59,630 nucleotides of DNA. Origin: Acidobacteriaceae bacterium (lineage in GTDB: Bacteria; Acidobacteriota; Terriglobia; Terriglobales; Acidobacteriaceae). Where the stretch lies: assembly GCA_030041305.1 (NCBI GenBank), contig JASHOC010000139.1, positions 1-59,630 of the forward strand, given 5' to 3'. A program made the translations under genes and the position numbers. The notes under the pieces were generated by a model, which worked only from the letters and a program-made list of their open reading frames with translations, was not told where the DNA came from and made no database searches. Below, piece after piece: positions 36,630 through 45,708 of the stretch (the first letter of the stretch is position 1; the number at the start of each line of letters is the position of its first letter).

Positions 36630-39179
36630 TTACTCAATCCGCAGCGCCTTCATCGGTTCAATCGACGCGGCCCGGCGCGCGGGAATGAACCCGGCCACGG
36701 CCGCGCACACGCCGAGCACAATTGTGGCGCCGGCGAAAGCCAGCGGATCGTAGCCCTTCACCTCGTAAAGCTGGCTGGTCATAAAATGACCAGCGACCAG
36801 CGCCGCGGGAATGCCCAACGCCAGGCCAATCGCAATCTGCCACAACGCGCCGCGCATCACCATCGCCACCACCGTCTGCCGCGTCGCTCCCAGCGCCATG
36901 CGAATGCCGATTTCACTCGTGCGCTGCGCGACGAAGTACGACATCACCCCATACAACCCAATCGACGCCAGGATCAGCGCCAATATCCCGAACAGGCTGG
37001 TCAGCCTCGCCACCAGCCGCTCCTGGGCGAAGTTGCCCGCCACTTGCCCGCCGAACGAGCGCAGATCGGTCACGGTCAAATTGGGATCGATGCCGGCAAG
37101 CGTCCGCCGCGCCAGTCCCTCCACGTTCTGTTGCGGCGCATTGAAATCGAGAATCATCGCGTTCATGAACATCGATTGCGTTTCGGTGGTGATCATTGAG
37201 GGTTGCGTATAGGTGAACTGCTGCGTCAGCGGGCGCAGAAAGACGGACCGCACTTTGTCGCGCGGATTGTTCATTTTGAAATCGCGGAAGACGCCCACAA
37301 TCTCGATGCTGCCTGAATATTCCGGAAAATCGATGCCGAAGTGACGCCCAATCGGGTCCTGGTTGGGAAAGAAGTGTTTGGCGAAGGTCTGATTGACGAC
37401 CGCCACCGGCGGCGACGCGGCCGTGTCCTGCTCGTTCAAATCGCGTCCTTTCACCATGGGCACTCCGATGGAAGGCAGAAAATTATCACTGGCCCGGTCC
37501 CAGGTTGAGCCGCAGTTGTCGCCGGGCCGCGGAGCCGGGTGTCCCTGTTGAATCACGCACTCGCCCCAGTTGTCGCCTTCGAGCGGGCTGTACATCGAGA
37601 GGCTCATGCTCACCACCCCCGGCAACGCGGAGAAGCGGTCCTCAATTTGGCGATAAAGACCCGGCAAGCGAGCCACCGTATAGCCCGCGCCCGCCGGATC
37701 GAAGTGCAGCACGTACCGGTTCGCCGTCACCACGCCGAAATTTTGATGTTCCAGGTTGGCCAGGGACCGGGTCATCAGGATCGCGCCCGCAATCAGCACC
37801 ACCGACAGCGCCGCCTGAAACACCACCAGCGCCTTCTGCGGCAAAGACGAGCGGTCGTGCGTGGAGCGGTTGGCCCCACGCAGCGCATCCGCGGGTTGCG
37901 CGTGCGACGAAAGCCACGCCGGCCCCGCGCCAAATAAAATTCCCGTAAGCAGCGAAACTACAAATGCAAATCCCAGCACCGTCCACGATGGATTGGCGCT
38001 GATGGACATGTTTTTGGCGCCGGGAAACGCCAGCGCCAGAATCGTGTGGCAGCCTGCATAGGCTACCGCCAGCCCCGCCACGCCTCCGATGAAACTGAGC
38101 AAAATGCTTTCCGTCAAAATCTGGCGGATCACCGTTCTGCGCCCCGCGCCCAGCGCCATCCGCACCGCAATCTCCCCGCGTCGCGTGGTGGCCCGCGCCA
38201 GCATCAGGTTGGCGATGTTGGCGCAGGCAATCAGCAAAACCACCGAGGAAAGGATCATCAGCAGCTTGATGCCCTGGCCCGTACGCTCTTGCAGGTTCTG
38301 GATGCCGCCTCCGGCGGACGTCAGCACCACGTGCATCTTGGGAATGATGGCCGCGCCGCCATTCGCCGTCAGCGTCGGCTGCGCGTAAAGCCACTGCCGC
38401 AAAGCGCCGGTAATCTTCGCCTGCAGCGCCGCCACGTTCACACCCGGCCGTAGCCGGCCAACCGCATACAGCCAGTTGTCGAGTTCGTGGTGCAGGATCG
38501 AGCTCGAACCGCGCACGTACGGTTCCATGTCGAGCGGCAGCCACACATCGGGCGGAGTATCCGAGACTCGGTCGCCGAAGAACCCCGGCGGCGCCACGCC
38601 AATGACGGTGAACGGTTTGGTTTGAATGTAGACGGTCGAGCCGACAATGTTGCCGTCGGAGGCGTATTCGCCCTGCCATGCGCGATAGCTCAGCACAACG
38701 GCCGGCGCGGCGGCGGGCGTGTCGTCGCTATCCCGAAAAAGACGCCCCGCAAACGGGCGAATGCCCAGCGCCGAAAAATAATTGCCGGAAACAGGTTCGA
38801 CATACAGAGATTTCGGCTCCGCGTCGCCTCGGCGCACGCTCCACTGTCCCTCGCCGGCCTGGACTGCGGCTAACTGCTCGAACTCCGGCGCCGCCTTCTT
38901 CAGGTATTGGTAAAGATCGAAGGAAAAGATCGTGAAGTCGCCCGTGTCGCTCGCATCGCCTGGAAACCCTCCCTCGACGCAGCAATCGTCGTTGTCGCCA
39001 ATGCGGTAAAGCTGCGCGGGATTGACCACCGGCAGCGAACGCAGCAGAATCTCCTGGACCAGCGTGAAAATAGCTGTATTGGCGCCGATGCCCAGAGCCA
39101 GCGTTAGCACGGCCGTCGCCGTAAACCCCGGCGACTTGCGCAACTGCCGCAACGCGTATTGAATGTTCTGAAGCACCAC
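36630..39179 (-). CDS. ADOP-type MacB-like ABC permease (849 residues)
   Basis: The protein has the ADOP N-terminal block (IQYALRQLRKSPGFTATAVL, then [16 protein letters not shown]), two MacB-like periplasmic domains, and two sets of FtsX-like membrane helices (about residues 300-420 and 720-840), ending in ARRAASIEPMKALRIE. ADOP proteins are duplicated, very long permeases abundant in Acidobacteriota. Here the protein is not orphan: it sits next to ATPase genes. MacB-type systems use ATP to move substrates from periplasm through TolC. Confidence 0.92.
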   Translation of the reverse strand: MVLQNIQYALRQLRKSPGFTATAVLTLALGIGANTAIFTLVQEILLRSLPVVNPAQLYRIGDNDDCCVEGGFPGDASDTGDFTIFSFDLYQYLKKAAPEFEQLAAVQAGEGQWSVRRGDAEPKSLYVEPVSGNYFSALGIRPFAGRLFRDSDDTPAAAPAVVLSYRAWQGEYASDGNIVGSTVYIQTKPFTVIGVAPPGFFGDRVSDTPPDVWLPLDMEPYVRGSSSILHHELDNWLYAVGRLRPGVNVAALQAKITGALRQWLYAQPTLTANGGAAIIPKMHVVLTSAGGGIQNLQERTGQGIKLLMILSSVVLLIACANIANLMLARATTRRGEIAVRMALGAGRRTVIRQILTESILLSFIGGVAGLAVAYAGCHTILALAFPGAKNMSISANPSWTVLGFAFVVSLLTGILFGAGPAWLSSHAQPADALRGANRSTHDRSSLPQKALVVFQAALSVVLIAGAILMTRSLANLEHQNFGVVTANRYVLHFDPAGAGYTVARLPGLYRQIEDRFSALPGVVSMSLSMYSPLEGDNWGECVIQQGHPAPRPGDNCGSTWDRASDNFLPSIGVPMVKGRDLNEQDTAASPPVAVVNQTFAKHFFPNQDPIGRHFGIDFPEYSGSIEIVGVFRDFKMNNPRDKVRSVFLRPLTQQFTYTQPSMITTETQSMFMNAMILDFNAPQQNVEGLARRTLAGIDPNLTVTDLRSFGGQVAGNFAQERLVARLTSLFGILALILASIGLYGVMSYFVAQRTSEIGIRMALGATRQTVVAMVMRGALWQIAIGLALGIPAALVAGHFMTSQLYEVKGYDPLAFAGATIVLGVCAAVAGFIPARRAASIEPMKALRIE

Positions 39180-39415
39180 CTGAACCTCCTATTCCCAACG
39201 GCCGGTTTCGAGCTCCTGGATCCTGACCGCTGGCCACCAGCGAATAGCTTCGAGATTTTAGCTTTCAGCCGTCAGCTTTCAGCCCTCAGCTTCCGCTTCT
39301 CCTCCGTTCCCACCGAAACTCACTCGACAACCGAGCGGCAATCCCCAGCACGACGACCTGGAAGCGACTAGCCAATAACCGATAGCTAATAGCTGAAAAC
39401 TGATAGCTGCCTTCC
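39180..39415. other. Intergenic spacer with two short-repeat tracts
   Basis: The spacer between the two permease genes contains a 'cagctttcagcc' type tract (39257-39292) and a 'gatagctaatagctg' type tract (39371-39409). I see no gene or promoter in it. Confidence 0.6.
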
Positions 39416-41905
39416 TCACTCCATGCGCAGCGCTTCCATCGGTTCAATCGCCGCCGCCCGCCGCGCAGGGGCCAGCGACGCTGCCAGCGCCAGCGCAAAA
39501 ATCGTCACTGCGGCCAGCGCCATCACCCACGGATCGAGCGGGCTCACCTCAAACAGCAGTGTGCGCAAAAGCCGCGTGGCAAACACCGCACCCGCCGCGC
39601 CGATCGCGCAACCAATCACACCCAGCTTCGCGCCTGAGGCAAGAATCATCCCCATCACACCCGAGCGGGGCGATCCCAGCGCCAGGCGAATGGCCATCTC
39701 CTGCGTGCGCATCGCGGCGGAGAACGCGATCACGCTGTAAACGCCCAGCAGCGCCAGCAGCACCGCCGCGGCGGCAAAGCTCGAAATCAGCGCGGCGTTA
39801 AAGCGGCGTGGCGCCTCGGTCTCGCTCACCGCCTGGTCCATTGACTGCACATGGGTGAGCGGCAATTGCGGATCGATCGACCGCACCGTGTCCCGCAACG
39901 CATCCATCATCTCGTCCGGCGCGAGCGCGGTGCGCAGCACCATCACGCCGCCTTGCCCATCCAGCGAGTCGGGAGGCACAAGCGAACCGAAAGAGGCGTT
40001 CATTTGGCTATAGGGTTGGTAGATTTGATACCGCGTAGGCTCGGCCGGACCCGTCTGCTTGATGTCGCTGATTTCGCCCACCACCGTCATCCACGGCGTG
40101 GGCGTCTCCTTCATCCCCCAGCGCGCGCGTTTGCCGATGGGGTCCTGCCCCGGCCAGAAATGCTGCGCCAACGCGCGGTTCACCACGCACACCAGGGGAG
40201 CCTTGGCGTTATCCGCGTCGGTGAAGGCGCGTCCACGCAAAAGCGGAATGCCGGCCGCGGTGAAGTAATCGCCCATCACGCGCGAAGCCCAGGAAAGACT
40301 CAACCCCTCGCCTCTTGAGGGGACGTAGCCATCCGCGACAAACGAATTCCAGTTGCCGTTATCCCCGCTGCCGGGCAGCGACGAAGTAACGCCGACCTCT
40401 TCAACTCCCGGCAAATGGCGAAGTCCGCCGAGCAAGGTGTCGTTGAATGCGTCAATCGAAGCCTGCGTCGAGTACTGCTTTTGCGGCAAGCCGTAATCCG
40501 CGGTCAGCATGTGGTCGGTGCGGAAACCCAGATCGACTTCGCGCAGTTTCTCAAAGCTGCGCAACAGCAAGCCCGACGCAATCAGCAGCACCAGGGCCAC
40601 GGCAATCTCCGTCACCACCAGCGCCGAGCGCAGCCGCGCATGCACGCGGCTCGTTCCCGTGCGCCCGCCCTCCTTCAAGGTCTCGTTTACGCCCGTGCGC
40701 GCGGCGGCCAGCGCCGGGATCAGCCCGCACAACAGGCCGGTCAGAACCGCGGCGCCCAACGCGAAACCCACCACGCGCCAATCGAGGCGGATGGAGTCGA
40801 TGCGGGGCAGTGTCTCCGGCAAAAAGCTCACGCCCACGCGCAGCGCCGCGTCGGCCAGGCCCAGGCCCAATAAGCCGCCGGCAATGCTCAGCGCCAGCGT
40901 CTCGATCAACGTCTGCCGGACAATCGCCCGTCCGCCCGATCCCAGCGCCAGCCGCACTGCAATCTCGCGCCGTCGGCGGAGCACCCGCACCAGCAGCAGC
41001 CCGGCCAGATTTGCGCAGGCGATAAAAAGCACCACGGCCACGGCCAGAAACAGCGTGCGGAGCAAAGGCCGCGCCTCCGCCACCGTATCTTCCGCCAGCG
41101 AGTGCACCACGGCGCTGATGTGCAGGCTGGTCATGAACGCCGGATAGCCGCGCATGATTTGTTGCGCCACCTGTTCGGCATCCTGCTGGGCCTGCGCAGC
41201 CGTCACGCCGGGCTTGAGCCGCCCCACCGTCCCGCAGCACCAACTCGCCGCGCCAATCGTCAGCTCATCGTGCGTGGGACTCAAGGGAACCCACAACTGG
41301 CTCCGGTTCAACTGGCCGGGAACCAGCGGAAACTCAAAACTGCGCGGCATCACCCCGATAATCTGGTACGGCTTGCGGTCGAGCAGAATCTTGCGGCCCA
41401 GGATGTGGGTGTCGCCCGCAAATCGGCTGCGCCACATACCATAACTGATCACCGCCACCTGCACGCTGCCGTCGTCCTCCTGTTGCGTAAATGCGTGGCC
41501 GATCAAGGGGCCCACGCCCAGCGTGGGAAAGATGCTGGCCGTCACGCGCGTCGCGCTGATCTGGGCCGGAGCGCCGGCCCCCGACAGTTCATAGCCAGTC
41601 TGGGCGAAACCCCCTAAGCCGGCAAAGCCGCGCGTGTATCGTTCGTAGGCAAGAATGTCCGGAATCGTGACCCCGGATTCGCCATTGCCGCCGAAGTTGG
41701 TTCCCGCCAGAACGTCGGAAAGCACCACCAGCCGCCCGGGGTCGCGGAACGGCAAAGGCCGCAACAGAACCCCCTCCACGATCGAGAAGATCGCCGTCGT
41801 GGCCCCGATGCCGAAGGCCAGCGTGAGCGCCGCGGTCAGCGTGAAGCCTGGCGACTTGCGCAACTGGCGCAGGGCAAAGCGAATGTCGAGCCACACATGA
41901 TTCAT
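39416..41905 (-). CDS. ADOP-type MacB-like ABC permease (829 residues)
   Basis: It has the same architecture as the permease at 36630: FALRQLRKSPGFTLTAALTL at the start, periplasmic MacB-like domains, FtsX helices in the middle (VLFIACANLAGLLLVRVLRR) and at the end (ALLGVYSVIAFSAAMRTQEM), and the terminal ARRAAAIEPMEALRME. Sequence identity with the neighbouring permease is only moderate, so the two are old paralogs rather than a recent duplication. A short remnant of a further permease C-terminus lies just upstream at 41936. Confidence 0.92.
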   Translation of the reverse strand: MNHVWLDIRFALRQLRKSPGFTLTAALTLAFGIGATTAIFSIVEGVLLRPLPFRDPGRLVVLSDVLAGTNFGGNGESGVTIPDILAYERYTRGFAGLGGFAQTGYELSGAGAPAQISATRVTASIFPTLGVGPLIGHAFTQQEDDGSVQVAVISYGMWRSRFAGDTHILGRKILLDRKPYQIIGVMPRSFEFPLVPGQLNRSQLWVPLSPTHDELTIGAASWCCGTVGRLKPGVTAAQAQQDAEQVAQQIMRGYPAFMTSLHISAVVHSLAEDTVAEARPLLRTLFLAVAVVLFIACANLAGLLLVRVLRRRREIAVRLALGSGGRAIVRQTLIETLALSIAGGLLGLGLADAALRVGVSFLPETLPRIDSIRLDWRVVGFALGAAVLTGLLCGLIPALAAARTGVNETLKEGGRTGTSRVHARLRSALVVTEIAVALVLLIASGLLLRSFEKLREVDLGFRTDHMLTADYGLPQKQYSTQASIDAFNDTLLGGLRHLPGVEEVGVTSSLPGSGDNGNWNSFVADGYVPSRGEGLSLSWASRVMGDYFTAAGIPLLRGRAFTDADNAKAPLVCVVNRALAQHFWPGQDPIGKRARWGMKETPTPWMTVVGEISDIKQTGPAEPTRYQIYQPYSQMNASFGSLVPPDSLDGQGGVMVLRTALAPDEMMDALRDTVRSIDPQLPLTHVQSMDQAVSETEAPRRFNAALISSFAAAAVLLALLGVYSVIAFSAAMRTQEMAIRLALGSPRSGVMGMILASGAKLGVIGCAIGAAGAVFATRLLRTLLFEVSPLDPWVMALAAVTIFALALAASLAPARRAAAIEPMEALRME

Positions 41906-41935
41906 CGCCTGTTCTCCCGTTCTCGATGCAGTGCG

Positions 41936-42003
41936 TTACTCGTTGCGAAGCGCCTCGACGGGCTCGATGGAAGCGGCGTGCGCCGCCGGAATCGCCACCG
42001 CCG
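41936..42003 (-). pseudogene. Remnant of an ABC permease C-terminus
   Basis: Read on the minus strand, about 21 codons give VAIPAAHAASIEPVEALRNE followed by TAA. This is the conserved C-terminus of MacB/ADOP permeases (compare ARRAASIEPMKALRIE and ARRAAAIEPMEALRME of the intact neighbours). Upstream sequence is no longer permease-like. It lies between the ATPase gene and the intact permease gene, exactly where a permease partner would be expected, so a permease has probably been deleted or replaced here. Confidence 0.75.
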
Positions 42004-42142
42004 GCCACCGTCGCCGGTGGTTCGTGAGCGACAGGCGAAGAACAGCGAGCGACGTGCCAGGTAAACGGCGTGAACGGCAATCGGCGGACAGTGAGCGGTG
42101 GTCGGTTCGCAGCGCAGCCCCTTACTCCCTCACCAGCATGCT

Positions 42143-42238
42143 TTGGTCCCTCGTTCCCTTGGTCTCTTGGTCCCTTCGTCCCTTGGTCCCTGCTGCCTGC
42201 CCGCCTTCTCTGATCCCTAATCCCTGATCCCTGCCCCT
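42143..42238. repeat. Short-repeat tract, units ccttggtc / cctgatcc
   Basis: A degenerate tandem run of 7-8-mers ('tccctt', 'ggtccct', 'gatccct') fills the end of the 333-bp gap between permease and ATPase genes. The rest of that gap holds the permease remnant and unassigned sequence. Confidence 0.75.
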
Positions 42239-42961
42239 TCACGCCTCCGCTTCAATTTCCAGCTTCTTCAGCTCTTCTTCCGAAACCACCTTGCCGTCGA
42301 ACAAATGCACCTCGCGCTCCGCGTGGCGGGCAAACCGCGGATCGTGCGTGACCATGCAGATCGTGGATCCCTCGCGATGCAAATCGGCCAACAGGTGCAT
42401 CACCGCTTCGCCGTTCTTCGAGTCCAGGTTGCCGGTCGGCTCATCGGCCAGCAAAATCGACGGCGAACCGGCCAGCGCCCGCGCTACGGCCACGCGTTGT
42501 TGCTGGCCGCCGGAGAGCTGCGCCGGATAATGCCGCATGCGGTGCGCCATGTTCACCCGCTCCAACGCTTCCTTGACGCGCCGCTTGCGCTCCGCCGAAG
42601 GCATGCCCGCGCGATAGGTCAGCGGCAACTCCACGTTCTCCTCAACCGTCAAATCGCCAATCAGGTTAAAACTCTGAAAAATGAAGCCGATCTCCTGATT
42701 GCGAATGCGCGACCGATCGCTGAAGCTCAGATTTTCCACCGGATTGCCGTTCAACATATACCGGCCCCCCGTCGGCGTGTCCAGCAGCCCCAGAATCGAA
42801 AGCAATGTGGATTTGCCGCAGCCCGACGGCCCCGACATGGCCACATATTCGCCCCGCGAAATGGTCAGATGAATGCCGGAGAGCGCATGCGTCTCCACTT
42901 CGTCGGTGTAAAAGATCTTGGTCAAATCCTCGATCTCAATCAATTTGCCATCCGTTGCCAT
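42239..42961 (-). CDS. ABC transporter ATPase (MacB/LolD type), first copy of the cluster
   Basis: The 240-residue ATPase has Walker A GPSGCGKST, signature LSGGQQQRVAVARAL and Walker B ILLADEPTGNLDS. The extra N-terminal part (KIFYTDEVETHALSGI) is typical of MacB/LolD proteins. It follows the membrane fusion protein gene and originally may have paired with the permease of which only a fragment remains at 41936. Confidence 0.93.
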   Translation of the reverse strand: MATDGKLIEIEDLTKIFYTDEVETHALSGIHLTISRGEYVAMSGPSGCGKSTLLSILGLLDTPTGGRYMLNGNPVENLSFSDRSRIRNQEIGFIFQSFNLIGDLTVEENVELPLTYRAGMPSAERKRRVKEALERVNMAHRMRHYPAQLSGGQQQRVAVARALAGSPSILLADEPTGNLDSKNGEAVMHLLADLHREGSTICMVTHDPRFARHAEREVHLFDGKVVSEEELKKLEIEAEA

Positions 42962-42979
42962 GCCGTCCTCCCGTTTCCC

Positions 42980-43235
42980 TTCTTAGCGGTCCCTTCTCAG
43001 TGGTCTCTTCTCAGTGGTCTCTTCTCAGTGGTTGTTGATCAGTGGTCATTGATCAGCGGTTAGCGATCAGCAATCCATCGTCAGCGATCTAGTGATCGGT
43101 CATCGTTCGCCGGAAACGCTCTGCAGTCCATCCCAGCCCTGAAGCCGCCCACACGCTCGCCCTTCCCAGGTCCCTTAGTCCCTAGTCCCCAGGTCCCTTA
43201 GTCCCTAGTCACTCGTTCCCTTGGTCCCTGCTTTT
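42980..43235. repeat. Two short-repeat tracts between fusion-protein and ATPase genes
   Basis: From 42980 to about 43105 the sequence is built of 'tcagtggtctct' and then 'gatcagcggt' type units; from 43161 to 43235 it is built of 'ccctagtc' units. The middle is ordinary unassigned sequence. Confidence 0.75.
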
Positions 43236-43236
43236 C

Positions 43237-44505
43237 TCAATCCAGCCGGATGCGATCCACGTTGTCGTAGCGCGACATGTCAGAAAGAATCACCGTGTCG
43301 CCGTCCTTCAGGCCTGCGATCACCTGGATGTCGTTCACCGAAGCGCGGCCCACTTTCACCGAGACCCGCGTCGCGCCTTTGCCGTCTGGGTCGACCTCGA
43401 ACATGCTGATGGTCGAGTCCTCGTTGCCCAGCGCCGGCCGGCCTACATAGAGCACGTTGCTCATGCGCTCCAAATCGATCGTTCCGTCCACGCTCAATTG
43501 TGGAACCGCTCCCGGCGGCAGCGGCCCATCCAGCATTACGTCAACCGTCCGCGTTCCGTTCACCACCGCGGGATCGATGCGCGTCACATGCCCCGGAATC
43601 ACGCCGTTGTGCGTGTCGATCGTGGCGGGCTGGCCAATCTGGATGTCGCGCGCCTGGGTTTCCGCAATCTGCAGCGCCGCCTTCAGCTTGTCGCGCTGAA
43701 TCACTTCGGCTACTGAGGTCCCTGCGGTCACGTGTTCGCCCACTTGCACCGGTGTGGCCAGCGGGGCCAGCGTGCCCGAAATCGTCGACCGCACTTGCAG
43801 CGCCTGCGCCTGCTTTTCATAGAGGTCGTAAAGCGCCTGCGCTTGGTCGATCTTCGCCTTCTGCGACGCCAGTTGCACCTCGATCGCCTTCTGATTCACA
43901 TCGAGCTGCTGCTGGCTCAACTGGTACTGAGTCGTCAATTGGTCGGCCGTGCTCTTCGACTTTTCGTAGGCCAGACCGGAAATCACGCCCAGATCGAACA
44001 GCGCCTTATCGGTCTGCGCCTGCAATTTGTCCTGCGTGTAGTCCGCGTCCACCTGCGCGGCCGCCGTCTTCTTGTCCATCAAAGTGCTTTCCAACGTGGC
44101 CTGCAGGCTCTTGTAATCCGCTTGCGCCGCCTTCAGCGCCAACTCCGCGTTCAGCACTTCCTGCTCGAGTTGCGGATCGGCCAGATCCATGATCACCGTA
44201 TCCGGCGTCACCTGCGTGCCCGGCAAAACCCGAATGCGCACCACCGTCGCGTCGGTTTGGGCAGGGATCAACTCAATCGAATCCTCCCGCGGCACCAGGC
44301 TCCCCGTCGACGACCGCACTTGCCGGATCAGCGGCCCGCGTTTCACCGTATCCGTCCAAATCGTCGAGCGGTCCACCGTCGGCGCCGCCGGCTTGAGCCG
44401 CGAAACCGCGAACGCGAGCGAACTCAGGACCACAACACCGGCAGCGGACCATAGCAGCATCCGGCGTCTTCTCTTCTTCTTCAAGTCGGGCCGTGCGATA
44501 TCCAT
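43237..44505 (-). CDS. HlyD/MacA-type membrane fusion protein
   Basis: The 422-residue periplasmic adaptor has one N-terminal membrane anchor (about residues 18-36, after a basic KKKRRRRM stretch), a split lipoyl domain (SIELIPAQTDATVVRI, and VRSTISGTLAPLATPVQVGE), a long coiled-coil hairpin between them (about 110-240, Gln/Ala/Lys-rich), and a beta-barrel end (GQPATIDTHNGVIPGHVTRI). ATG 44505 is chosen because it opens the conserved cytoplasmic anchor. It is the first gene of the efflux operon and lies downstream of a sigma-54-like promoter. Confidence 0.92.
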   Translation of the reverse strand: MDIARPDLKKKRRRRMLLWSAAGVVVLSSLAFAVSRLKPAAPTVDRSTIWTDTVKRGPLIRQVRSSTGSLVPREDSIELIPAQTDATVVRIRVLPGTQVTPDTVIMDLADPQLEQEVLNAELALKAAQADYKSLQATLESTLMDKKTAAAQVDADYTQDKLQAQTDKALFDLGVISGLAYEKSKSTADQLTTQYQLSQQQLDVNQKAIEVQLASQKAKIDQAQALYDLYEKQAQALQVRSTISGTLAPLATPVQVGEHVTAGTSVAEVIQRDKLKAALQIAETQARDIQIGQPATIDTHNGVIPGHVTRIDPAVVNGTRTVDVMLDGPLPPGAVPQLSVDGTIDLERMSNVLYVGRPALGNEDSTISMFEVDPDGKGATRVSVKVGRASVNDIQVIAGLKDGDTVILSDMSRYDNVDRIRLD

Positions 44506-44519
44506 GACAAAACCTACAC

Positions 44520-44535
44520 TGCATCTACGGCGCCA
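44520..44535 (-). promoter_or_regulatory. Candidate sigma-54 promoter of the efflux operon
   Basis: On the minus strand TGGCGCC-N4-ATGCA has GG and GC exactly 10 bp apart, as in the -24/-12 consensus TGGCACG-N4-TTGCW. It lies 15 bp upstream of the fusion-protein ATG. The operon encodes its own NtrC-type activator. Confidence 0.5.
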
Positions 44536-44628
44536 CCCCGCCCCCGGTTCCCGGCGATTGATAATAAACGGCATTCCTTCGAAAATCGGCAGCCGCCAGA
44601 CACACCGGAGTGACCGGTTGCATCATTC

Positions 44629-44651
44629 GGCTGTTCAATTTCGGACACTTG
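44629..44651 (-). promoter_or_regulatory. Candidate activator-binding site upstream of the efflux operon
   Basis: On the minus strand the site reads CAAGTGTCCGA-N5-AACAGCC. The same pattern, CAAGTGTCCGA-N5-AACACCC, lies upstream of the third ADOP gene at 46574. The site is about 95 bp upstream of the -24 box, a usual distance for NtrC-type activators. Confidence 0.5.
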
Positions 44652-44729
44652 TGAGCCGCGGTTCAGGCTCTAAAACGGGCCCTCCCCCGATTGACACTCC
44701 CGCAACCAAACCCAATAATCGACAGAAGG

Positions 44730-45620
44730 ATGGAAATCTACGAGGAAATCGTGAAGCTGCAGCGCGCAGGCCACAAAGGAGCCGTGGCCACCATCGTCAA
44801 CGTGCGCGGCTCCATTCCCTCGTTCAAAAGCGCCAAGATGCTCGTCCGCGACGACGGCTCGATCGCCGGCACCATCGGCGGCGGCTGCGTCGAGGCCGAG
44901 GTCTGGCAGGCCGCCCGCGAAGTCATGGCCGGCGAAAAGCCCCGCACCCTCACCTTCGACCTCAACCAGGACCCCAAATATGACACTGGCCTGGTCTGCG
45001 GAGGCACGCTCGAAATCTTCATCGAGCCGGTGCTGCCCTCGCCGCTGCTCTATATCTTTGGCGCCGGCCACGTCTCCCTCGAGCTCTATAAAGCCGCCCA
45101 CAATGCCGGCTTCGCGGTCATCGTCGCCGATGATCGCGATCTGTACGCTAACGCCGAGCGCTTTCCCGCCGCCCGCCAGGTCCTCGCCGAGGACTTCGAC
45201 CAGGCCCTCGCGCGCCTTTCTCCCAGCGAGTCCTCTTACATCGTCATCGCCACCCGCGGCCATCGTGACGACATGCGGGTGCTGCGCTGGGCCGTGCTAA
45301 CGCCCGCCCGCTACATCGGCATGATTGGCTCCAAGCGCAAAATCATCACCGTCTTTCGCGAGCTCACCCGCGAGGGCCTCGACCCCCAGCTCTTCGACCG
45401 CGTCCATTCGCCCGTAGGGCTCGACATCGGCGCCATCACTCCGGAAGAAATCGCCGTCTCCATCGTCGCCGAGCTGATCGGCCTTCGCCGCCACGCCGAG
45501 CGCGCCCTGCCCCACATGAGCTGGTTTCACAGCGGCCACCATCCCACCACCGCCGCTTCCGAAGAAGCCGCCGAGCTCCTCGCCAAAGACCCCTGCCCCA
45601 GCTCCGCTGACCCCGCCTGA
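44730..45620 (+). CDS. XdhC-family molybdenum-cofactor maturation factor
   Basis: The 296-residue protein has an N-terminal XdhC/CoxI domain (VATIVNVRGSIPSFKSAKML, GTIGGGCVEAEVWQ, CGGTLEIFIEP) and a C-terminal Rossmann domain (LYIFGAGHVSLELYKAAHNA, then YIGMIGSKRK). XdhC proteins bind sulfurated Moco and load it into molybdenum hydroxylases, so it probably serves the two enzyme systems at 9445-12101 and 51968-56158. AGAAGG directly precedes ATG 44730. It is divergent from the efflux operon. Confidence 0.92.
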   Translation: MEIYEEIVKLQRAGHKGAVATIVNVRGSIPSFKSAKMLVRDDGSIAGTIGGGCVEAEVWQAAREVMAGEKPRTLTFDLNQDPKYDTGLVCGGTLEIFIEPVLPSPLLYIFGAGHVSLELYKAAHNAGFAVIVADDRDLYANAERFPAARQVLAEDFDQALARLSPSESSYIVIATRGHRDDMRVLRWAVLTPARYIGMIGSKRKIITVFRELTREGLDPQLFDRVHSPVGLDIGAITPEEIAVSIVAELIGLRRHAERALPHMSWFHSGHHPTTAASEEAAELLAKDPCPSSADPA

Positions 45621-45621
45621 C

Positions 45622-45703
45622 CCCTCCCTCAGTCCCTTAGTCCCCAGTCCCTAGTCCCCAGTCCCCAGTCCCTGTTCCCTGTTCCCTGTTCCCTGCTATC
45701 GTC
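45622..45703. repeat. Short-repeat tract, unit tagtcccc / tgttccc
   Basis: The gap between the XdhC and MocA genes is almost entirely 'agtccct' and 'tgttccc' units in tandem. It may be cotranscribed with both genes. Confidence 0.8.
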
Positions 45704-45708
45704 TCCCT

